From contig CAJUJR010000105.1 in assembly GCA_910586605.1 (NCBI GenBank), positions 1 to 7,789 of the forward strand: a stretch of DNA of 7,789 nucleotides, read 5' to 3'. How positions within the stretch are numbered: the first letter of the stretch is position 1; each line of letters starts with the position of its first letter. The stretch is from an uncultured Lachnospiraceae bacterium. GTDB taxonomy: Bacteria; Bacillota; Clostridia; Lachnospirales; Lachnospiraceae. Made by a program: the position numbers and the translations under genes. The notes below the pieces were generated by a model. It did not search any database and was not told where the DNA came from. It saw only the letters and a list, made by a program, of their open reading frames with translations. Shown in pieces: positions 1-6,359 of this stretch.

Positions 1-54
1 GGGAAGATATTTTTTATTTCTTTAATTTGGCTACGATTGGCTGTGAATAGTAAC
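1..54 (+). repeat. Left arm of a dispersed inverted repeat
   Basis: Positions 29-54 (starting GGCTACGATTGG, ending AGTAAC) match the reverse complement of 7739-7764 perfectly over 26 bp. The outer 18 bases (1-18, T-rich) match the other window end at 17 of 18 positions. A variable spacer separates core and outer part: 10 bases here, 7 in the other arm. The core is an imperfect palindrome. On the minus strand GGTTAC can pair with GTAGCC (one G-U), followed by ATT with AAT, leaving a 7-base loop. It lies about 23 bases downstream of the LysM gene stop, but an A-rich stretch follows instead of a U-tract, so it is not a standard terminator. Confidence 0.85.
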
Positions 55-77
55 CTTGCCATACTACCCCAAAATCC

Positions 78-650
78 CTATTTGCAAATGTAATATGCTA
101 CTCCTGGCAGCATATAAATATTAGAAAGGCCGTTTTTATCCACAAAATCCTCAACATCACCCTTCATATCTGCCATCACATCCGCCAATGTATCGCCTGG
201 CTGTACAACATATTTTTCCCATGTTTTTGTACATTCCTCTTTCTCATCATCCTTATCGTGCCTGTCGTCATCATCGTCGTCATCATCACAGCAATTGCCA
301 TCTTCCCGCCGCCACAAATCAGCAGGCTGTTGTCCCATCATTGGCATTGCTGCATTCCCTGGATTTTGCTGTTCCCCTGCCCTGTTTGCAGCTTCAGGCT
401 GCTGTGCCGGCGATTCCTGCTGATTTTCCATTTCCACCGGGCGCATTGCCCCATTTACCGGGTACTGTACGGCCTGCCCGGGGTTCGCTGGAATACAGAT
501 GGTATCCCCCACCTGAAGATTAAATACATCAACATATGGATTGGCACGCAGCAAAAGCGCCATTGGCACTTTATACCTCCTGCTGATTTCATAAAGAGTA
601 TCTCCCTTTTTTATGGTATGGGTAACACCATCACAAAATTCATAGTTCAT
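78..650 (-). CDS. Signal-less protein with two LysM domains and a poly-Asp linker
   Basis: LysM domains bind N-acetylglucosamine-containing glycans such as peptidoglycan. Numbering from the longest possible start (665), a clear LysM spans residues 16-59 (IKKGDTLYEISRRY, RANPY, NLQVGDTICIP). A more diverged one spans 152-193 (VVQPGDTL, MLPGVAYYI) and reaches the C-terminus. Between them lies a Q/P/N/A-rich low-complexity linker, then CC, eight consecutive Asp (127-134) and a charged stretch. There is no signal peptide or membrane segment, so it is either cytoplasmic or deposited on the forespore like signal-less LysM coat proteins; the latter is inference. Three in-frame ATGs exist (665, 659, 650). 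I prefer 650 (190 aa): a TATAAT at 679-684 would start RNA near 672, only about 6 bases before 665, and a weak GGAA lies 9 bases before 650. The gene is divergent from the large Fe-S protein gene. Domain call is firm, role is not. Confidence 0.88.
   Translation of the reverse strand: MNYEFCDGVTHTIKKGDTLYEISRRYKVPMALLLRANPYVDVFNLQVGDTICIPANPGQAVQYPVNGAMRPVEMENQQESPAQQPEAANRAGEQQNPGNAAMPMMGQQPADLWRREDGNCCDDDDDDDDRHDKDDEKEECTKTWEKYVVQPGDTLADVMADMKGDVEDFVDKNGLSNIYMLPGVAYYICK
264..287 (-). repeat. 12-bp tandem duplication encoding poly-Asp
   Basis: On the coding strand the run reads GAT GAT GAC GAC twice, a perfect 2 x 12-bp tandem repeat encoding eight Asp. Adjacent codons are also Asp-rich. Such a trinucleotide-like tract can vary in length by slippage without breaking the frame. 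Confidence 0.85.
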
Positions 651-678
651 CTGAATCATTTCCATTGCTTTTTTCTCT

Positions 679-684
679 ATTATA
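679..684 (-). promoter_or_regulatory. Candidate -10 box for the LysM gene
   Basis: The minus strand reads TATAAT at 684-679, a perfect consensus -10. No good TTGACA-like -35 lies 16-18 bases upstream, so the promoter is either weak, activator-dependent or not of the main sigma type. The implied start near 672 favours translation from the ATG at 650. Confidence 0.4.
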
Positions 685-754
685 TTCTAAAACACAGGAA
701 ATGGTTCCGTCTGTGTATTCCAGAAGTTACTATCCGCTGATTTCGCCATTTTTC

Positions 755-783
755 TTGCAATCGAAAAAAAGTTGTCATATAAT
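755..783 (+). promoter_or_regulatory. Sigma-A-type promoter of the Fe-S fusion gene
   Basis: TTGCAA (755-760) and TATAAT (778-783) are separated by exactly 17 bases, close to the housekeeping consensus. Transcription would start near 790, giving a leader of about 40 bases before the ATG at 829. The leader shows no riboswitch-like structure to my eye. Confidence 0.7.
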
Positions 784-828
784 AGGGCAATATGGCGAGT
801 TTTGAATTAGTTATAGATAGGAACAGAA

Positions 829-3800
829 ATGAGGTATCTTTATATGAAGCTAAATTACAATACTCTTGGAATCGACATTGGTTCCACTACCGTAAAAATT
901 GCAATATTAAATCCAGAAGGAAACATTATTTTCTCTGATTACAAAAGACATTATGCAAATATACAGGAGACCCTGTCTTCTATTATAAATGACGCCTATG
1001 AACAGCTCGGGGATATGCCAGTATCCCCTATGATTACAGGCTCCGGCGGCCTGACTCTTTCAACCCATCTGGAAATTCCATTTGTGCAGGAAGTCGTAGC
1101 TGTCGCAACTTCATTAAAAGACTACGCACCACAGACAGATGTTGCCATCGAGCTTGGCGGAGAAGACGCAAAAATCATCTACTTTACTGGTGGGATTGAC
1201 CAACGTATGAACGGCATCTGTGCTGGCGGAACCGGTTCTTTTATTGACCAGATGGCCGTCCTGCTAAGAACAGATGCGTCCGGGCTTAATGAATATGCCA
1301 AAAACTATGAAGCCATCTATCCCATTGCTGCACGCTGCGGTGTTTTTGCAAAATCAGATATACAGCCATTAATCAATGAAGGAGCTACCAAAGAGGATTT
1401 GGCCGCTTCTATTTTTCAGGCTGTCGTAAACCAGACGATTAGCGGCCTGGCCTGTGGCAAGCCAATCCGTGGGAATGTCGCCTTTCTTGGCGGCCCGCTC
1501 CACTTCTTGACACAACTCCGTGAGGCCTTTGTCAAAACATTGAACCTAACAGAAGAACAGACAATAGCGCCATCCCACTCCCACCTGTTCGCAGCTTCCG
1601 GCGCTGCCATGAATGCAAAAGAAGAATGCTGCACTTCCCTTGGCAGCCTGAAACAGAAGCTTTCCGAAGAAATCCATATGGAATTTGAAGTTACCCGAAT
1701 GGAACCCCTGTTCCATAATGAAGACGAATATCAGGCTTTCCTTGCAAAACATTCTGAAAAAGACGTTAAGAAAGGAAACCTGGCAGAGTACACCGGAAAC
1801 TTGTTCCTGGGGATTGACGCCGGTTCCACTACAACAAAGGCGGCGCTGATTGGGGAAGACGGCTCACTGTTATATTCCTTTTATGGCAGCAACAATGGAA
1901 GCCCATTAAAAACTGCCTTAAAGGCAGTTAAGGAAATCTATTCCAAGCTTCCGAATGGCGCCCAGATTGTGCGTTCTTGCTCAACAGGATACGGAGAAGC
2001 TCTCCTAAAATCTGCACTGATGTTAGATGAAGGAGAAGTGGAAACTGTTGCCCATTATCATGCCGCCGCCTTCTTTGAGCCAGAAGTTGACTGCATCCTG
2101 GATATTGGCGGGCAGGATATGAAATGCATTAAAATCAAAAACCATTCTGTGGATAAGGTGCAGCTAAACGAAGCATGTTCTTCCGGATGTGGCTCATTTA
2201 TTGAAACCTTTGCAAAGTCACTGAATTATGAAGTTGCAGACTTTGCAAAAGTCGCGCTTTATGCAGAAAATCCAATTGACCTTGGCTCACGCTGTACTGT
2301 ATTTATGAATTCTAAAGTAAAACAGGCACAGAAGGAGGGGGCAAGCGTTGCCGATATCTCTGCTGGGCTTGCATACTCTGTTATTAAAAACGCCCTGTTA
2401 AAAGTGATTAAATTAACGGACCCAAAAGACCTTGGGGAAAAAGTCGTTGTCCAGGGAGGGACTTTCTACAATGACGCCGTGCTCCGGAGCTTTGAACGGA
2501 TTTCTGGCTGCAAGGCAGTCCGCCCTGACATTGCTGGTATTATGGGGGCTTTTGGCGCCGCCCTGATTGCACGGGACCATTATGCCGGCCAGGAAACTAC
2601 TATGCTTTCCATTGATGCAATCCATGACTTACGATTTGAAACCTCTATGTCCCGCTGCAAAGGCTGTACAAACCACTGTCTCCTGACCATTAACCGCTTT
2701 ACCGGCGGCAGGCAGTTTATTTCCGGAAACCGCTGCGAGCGCGGCATTGGCGGGCAAAAAAACGAGAAAAAAATCCCAAACCTGTTTGCTTATAAAAATA
2801 AACGGTTGTTTGCGCACTATACGCCGCTTTCGGAAAAAGAGGCAAAACGCGGCACAGTTGGAATCCCACGCGTGCTAAATATGTATGAAAATTATCCATT
2901 CTGGTTTACTTTCTTTACAAAGCTCGGATACCGTGTGATCCTCTCACCGGAATCCAGCCGGAAAATATATGAACTTGGCATTGAATCCATCCCAAGCGAA
3001 TCAGAATGTTACCCAGCCAAACTTGCCCACGGCCATGTTGCATGGCTCTTAAAGAAAGGGCTTACTTATATTTTCTATCCTTGCGTCCCATACGAACGCA
3101 CTGAAGTAGAAGAAGCTAACAACCACTACAACTGCCCAATCGTCACCTCATATGGCGAGAATATTAAAAATAATATGGAAGAACTCCGAAACCCTTCCAT
3201 CAAATATCAGAACCCTTTTCTTTCCTTTGAAAATGAAGAGATTCTGACAAAACGCCTGTGTGAGTATTTTCCTGGCGAAAACCAAATTCCAGCGGCAGAA
3301 ATCAGGGAAGCGGCAGCGGCAGGATGGCTGGAAATGCAGGCAGTCCGCAGGGACATTACAGAAAAAGGGAAAGAAGTCCTCGACTACATAGAGCAGAACC
3401 ACAGCCACGGTATCGTACTGTCAGGAAGGCCATACCATATTGACCCTGAAATCAATCATGGTATCCCTGAAATGATTACCTCCTTTGGAGCTGCTGTCCT
3501 GACGGAAGACAGCATTTCCGAACTTGGCGAAGTGGACCGCCCTACGATTGTTATGGACCAATGGATGTACCATTCCCGCCTCTACCGTGCAGCAGCCTTT
3601 GTCAGCACAAGAAGCGACTTGGATTTGGTACAGCTCAATTCCTTTGGCTGTGGGCTTGACGCCGTAACTACGGACCAGGTAAGCGATATCCTGACAAAGC
3701 GCAACAGGATTTATACCGTCTTAAAAATAGACGAAGTAAACAGCTTAGGGGCTGCGCGTATCCGTATCCGCTCCCTGCTTGCTGCTATCAAAGACCGGGA

Positions 3801-5061
3801 ACGGAAAAATATCCTTCCCGAAAAAAATGACACAGCACATCACCGCACAGTCTTTACGGCAGACATGCGGAAAGACTATACCATCCTTGTACCACAGATG
3901 TCCCCAATCCACTTTGACATCTTAGTACACGCACTGGCGTCCTGCGGATATAACCTGAAAGTGCTTCCAAGCACGCCAGAATGCCTTGACTATGGCCTAA
4001 AATATGTAAATAACGACGCTTGCTACCCTTCCCTTTTAGTTGTTGGGCAGTTTATGCAGGCGCTGCTTTCTGGCGAATATGATTTAGATAAGGTTGCCCT
4101 GATTATTACGCAGACTGGAGGAGGCTGCCGCGCCACAAATTATATTGGTTTTATCCGCCGGGCGCTGGAAAAGGCAGGCATGTCACAAATCCCTGTGATT
4201 TCTATGAGCGCCGGGATTGAGAAAAACCCTGGCATGAAAATCAACCTAAAAATGGCAAAACGCGCCATGCAGGCATTAATTTATGGAGATGTTTTTATGC
4301 GTGTATTGTACAGGACCAGGCCATATGAAGCAGTCTCTGGCTCTGCCAATGCACTTCACCAAAAGTGGCTTTCCATTGCACAAAAATCTGTCAGGAATGG
4401 TAAGACAGCAGAATTCAAAAAGAATATCCAGGGCATCATTAAAGAATTTGATGAACTTCCTTTAAATAATGTGAAGAAGCCACGTGTTGGGATTGTTGGG
4501 GAAATTTTAGTAAAATTCCTGCCCCTTGCCAACAACTTCCTTGTTGATTTGCTGGAAACGGAAGGCGCAGAAGCTGTCTGCCCTGATTTACTTGATTTCT
4601 TTATGTATTCCCTGTACAATGCTAACTTTAAGGCAGAGTACCTTGGGAAAAAGAAATCCAGCGCAAAAATCAATAATTTTGTAATACAATATCTGGAAAG
4701 ATGCCGGAAACCAGCCAGGGAAGCGCTGGAAGCCAGCAGCCGCTTTGAACCGCCTGCCTATATTGCAGACCTTGCAAAATATGCAGAACCAATTGTTTCC
4801 TGCGGAAACCAGACTGGCGAAGGATGGTTCCTGACAGGGGAAATGATTGAACTAATCCACTCCGGCGTGCCAAATATCGTCTGTGCACAGCCATTTGGCT
4901 GCCTGCCAAACCATGTCGTAGGCAAAGGCGTAATCAAAGAGCTGCGCCGCCAATATAAAGATACAAATATTGTTGCGGTCGACTACGACCCTGGCGCAAG
5001 CGAAGTAAACCAGTTAAACAGGATTAAATTAATGCTTTCTACCGCCGCTAAAAATATGTAA
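829..5061 (+). CDS. Giant fused 2-hydroxyacyl-CoA dehydratase activase / dehydratase-like Fe-S protein
   Basis: The BadF/BadG/BcrA/BcrD/HgdC family uses ATP and a [4Fe-4S] cluster to push an electron at very low potential onto an Fe-S dehydratase or related acceptor. Two ASKHA ATPase domains are visible. Domain 1 (about 12-262) has DIGSTTVK, ELGGEDAK and cluster cysteines C131 and C170. Domain 2 (about 325-582) has DAGSTTTK, DIGGQDMK, C450 and C489, plus an extra C454. A motif C610-x2-C613-x3-C617...C636 follows. The rest appears to be two tandem HgdB/DUF2229-like modules (about 676-990 and 1016-1405), each with a matching cysteine triad: C727/C752/C941 and C1065/C1100/C1358. About 1400 residues is usual for this clostridial fused type. 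No frameshift is seen. AGGA lies 6 bases before the ATG at 829; a second ATG at 844 has GAGG 9 bases upstream and fits the family N-terminus equally well. The protein should be cytoplasmic and oxygen-sensitive. Its substrate is unknown, and no CoA-transferase or separate dehydratase subunit is present nearby. Confidence 0.92.
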   Translation: MRYLYMKLNYNTLGIDIGSTTVKIAILNPEGNIIFSDYKRHYANIQETLSSIINDAYEQLGDMPVSPMITGSGGLTLSTHLEIPFVQEVVAVATSLKDYAPQTDVAIELGGEDAKIIYFTGGIDQRMNGICAGGTGSFIDQMAVLLRTDASGLNEYAKNYEAIYPIAARCGVFAKSDIQPLINEGATKEDLAASIFQAVVNQTISGLACGKPIRGNVAFLGGPLHFLTQLREAFVKTLNLTEEQTIAPSHSHLFAASGAAMNAKEECCTSLGSLKQKLSEEIHMEFEVTRMEPLFHNEDEYQAFLAKHSEKDVKKGNLAEYTGNLFLGIDAGSTTTKAALIGEDGSLLYSFYGSNNGSPLKTALKAVKEIYSKLPNGAQIVRSCSTGYGEALLKSALMLDEGEVETVAHYHAAAFFEPEVDCILDIGGQDMKCIKIKNHSVDKVQLNEACSSGCGSFIETFAKSLNYEVADFAKVALYAENPIDLGSRCTVFMNSKVKQAQKEGASVADISAGLAYSVIKNALLKVIKLTDPKDLGEKVVVQGGTFYNDAVLRSFERISGCKAVRPDIAGIMGAFGAALIARDHYAGQETTMLSIDAIHDLRFETSMSRCKGCTNHCLLTINRFTGGRQFISGNRCERGIGGQKNEKKIPNLFAYKNKRLFAHYTPLSEKEAKRGTVGIPRVLNMYENYPFWFTFFTKLGYRVILSPESSRKIYELGIESIPSESECYPAKLAHGHVAWLLKKGLTYIFYPCVPYERTEVEEANNHYNCPIVTSYGENIKNNMEELRNPSIKYQNPFLSFENEEILTKRLCEYFPGENQIPAAEIREAAAAGWLEMQAVRRDITEKGKEVLDYIEQNHSHGIVLSGRPYHIDPEINHGIPEMITSFGAAVLTEDSISELGEVDRPTIVMDQWMYHSRLYRAAAFVSTRSDLDLVQLNSFGCGLDAVTTDQVSDILTKRNRIYTVLKIDEVNSLGAARIRIRSLLAAIKDRERKNILPEKNDTAHHRTVFTADMRKDYTILVPQMSPIHFDILVHALASCGYNLKVLPSTPECLDYGLKYVNNDACYPSLLVVGQFMQALLSGEYDLDKVALIITQTGGGCRATNYIGFIRRALEKAGMSQIPVISMSAGIEKNPGMKINLKMAKRAMQALIYGDVFMRVLYRTRPYEAVSGSANALHQKWLSIAQKSVRNGKTAEFKKNIQGIIKEFDELPLNNVKKPRVGIVGEILVKFLPLANNFLVDLLETEGAEAVCPDLLDFFMYSLYNANFKAEYLGKKKSSAKINNFVIQYLERCRKPAREALEASSRFEPPAYIADLAKYAEPIVSCGNQTGEGWFLTGEMIELIHSGVPNIVCAQPFGCLPNHVVGKGVIKELRRQYKDTNIVAVDYDPGASEVNQLNRIKLMLSTAAKNM

Positions 5062-5124
5062 ATACGCAAAATTGCATAGCAATGGCCTATGACGAAGGCA
5101 GAGGGTCTATCGCATAAAAAAGAA

Positions 5125-5141
5125 TGGCTGTGAATAATAAC
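5125..5141 (+). repeat. Partial internal copy of the end repeat
   Basis: TGGCTGTGAATAATAAC matches positions 38-54 of the left arm at 16 of 17 bases, in the same orientation. The GGCTACGAT half of the core is missing. It sits in the 116-bp gap between the Fe-S protein and glycosyltransferase genes, about 36 bases before the latter's ATG. The gap holds only weak stems (ATTGC-ATA-GCAAT at 5071-5083) and no hairpin followed by a T-tract, so read-through between the two genes is possible. Confidence 0.6.
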
Positions 5142-5177
5142 AAATAGACATAGCAATACAATCTCCCTGGAGGACAT

Positions 5178-6359
5178 ATGAATATCTTAATTTACCACTG
5201 GGATATCTATCCCTATGATAATATTATTAAAACTTTCCAAAAAGAAGGGCATCTCACTGATGTCCTTTCTTTCCCTATCCTAAACCATATTGATGATAAA
5301 AGCTTTACCCCAATCCTTCAGGCGAAGCTTTCAAAAACAAGATATGATATGGTATTTTCTGTAAACTATTATGCTGTAATCGCTTCTACTTGCGCAGAAT
5401 ACAACATCCCCTATGCCGCATGGACCTGTGATTCCCCTCTCCTGAGCCTGCAGCATCCATCTATCCTCTTCCCAACCAGTTATATATTCTGTTTTGATAA
5501 AAAAGAGTATGACACATTGGTACAGAAAAATGCCCCTCATGCCTATTACCTGCCTTTAGCAGGCATGCCGCCGGAAACCTCTTTTACAGCAGATATTGAT
5601 TCTGGCAAACAGGGCTTCCCATCTAATTATAAATATGAAATTTCCTTTGTCGGAAACCTCTATGATAAAAACCGTTATGACGAAATGTGCCTCTGCCTGC
5701 CAGAATATCTTTGTGGTTATTTTGACGCCGCTATAGAAGCACAAAAAAATATCGGCGCCGGAAATCTCTTGCCACAAATGCTAAATGACAATATCCTGGC
5801 TGATTTAATGAAATATACAAAAGTTATCAATGGTGATTCTTCCCTAGAAGAACTCCGTCTCCACTTTGCCACCTCTGTCCTTTCTTATAAAACAGCCGCA
5901 GATATCCGTACAGACGCCCTAAACGCTCTTGCCTGCAAATATCCGGTAACCCTCTTTACATCCAGCCATACAAATCGGCTCTGGAATGTTACCTGCCATC
6001 CTGCCGTTTCCTACCAGGCAGAAATGCCGAAAATATTTGCCAGCTCTAAAATCAACTTAAACTTTACAATCCCTAATATAGAAAACGGCATACCGCTGCG
6101 CGTCTTTGATGTCCTTGCTGCTGGGGGATTCCTGCTGACTGATTACAGAGAAGAACTCTGTCACCAGTTTGAAAATGGCGTTGACTTTGTTATCTTTGAA
6201 GGCATCCCTGATTTAATCCAAAAGGCAGGCTACTATCTGTCACACAACGAAGAACGTCAGCAGATTGCCAAAAATGGGCAAAGGAAAATACAACAGTCCC
6301 ACCAATATTCTATGCGCCTAAACAAAATTATCCATTGCATATCCAACCCTAATCCTTAA
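5178..6359 (+). CDS. DUF3880/CgeB-like GT-B glycosyltransferase
   Basis: This 393-residue soluble protein would transfer a sugar from a nucleotide-sugar donor to an unknown acceptor in the cytoplasm. The N-terminal part resembles DUF3880: MNILIYHW, then IPYAAWTCDSPL (77-88), YIFCFDKKEYD (102-112) and YYLPLAG (123-129). ISFVGNLYDKNRYD (155-168) marks the domain junction. The C-terminal part is a Glyco_trans_1_2/CgeB-type donor-binding domain: SSKINLNFTIPN, then GIPLRVFDVLAAGGFLLTDY (304-323), and a late segment YYLSHNEERQQIAKNGQ. Relatives act in spore-coat or surface and flagellar glycosylation, but nothing here fixes the acceptor. There is no signal peptide or membrane helix. A strong GGAGG (5169-5173) lies 4 bases before the ATG. 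It follows the Fe-S fusion gene by 116 bp on the same strand, so co-transcription is possible, with no obvious functional link. Its last 11 bases overlap the convergent protease gene. Confidence 0.85.
   Translation: MNILIYHWDIYPYDNIIKTFQKEGHLTDVLSFPILNHIDDKSFTPILQAKLSKTRYDMVFSVNYYAVIASTCAEYNIPYAAWTCDSPLLSLQHPSILFPTSYIFCFDKKEYDTLVQKNAPHAYYLPLAGMPPETSFTADIDSGKQGFPSNYKYEISFVGNLYDKNRYDEMCLCLPEYLCGYFDAAIEAQKNIGAGNLLPQMLNDNILADLMKYTKVINGDSSLEELRLHFATSVLSYKTAADIRTDALNALACKYPVTLFTSSHTNRLWNVTCHPAVSYQAEMPKIFASSKINLNFTIPNIENGIPLRVFDVLAAGGFLLTDYREELCHQFENGVDFVIFEGIPDLIQKAGYYLSHNEERQQIAKNGQRKIQQSHQYSMRLNKIIHCISNPNP

Noticed and set aside
258..740. Plus-strand open frame of 160 codons opposite the LysM gene
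   Set aside because: It is antisense to a clear LysM gene, runs through the promoter region and has a composition typical of a shadow frame with no recognisable domain.
743..798. Inverted repeat TCGCCAT ... ATGGCGA flanking the promoter of the large gene
   Set aside because: Only 7 bp per arm with 42 bases between; a pair of this size is expected by chance in a region this long.
4356..4673. Minus-strand open frame of 105 codons inside the large Fe-S protein gene
   Set aside because: It lies fully antisense to well-conserved coding sequence and shows no domain or ribosome binding evidence.
5071..5091. Possible terminator after the large gene (ATTGC-ATA-GCAAT, or CATAG with CTATG)
   Set aside because: The stems are only 5 bp, mutually exclusive, AT-rich and not followed by a T-tract.
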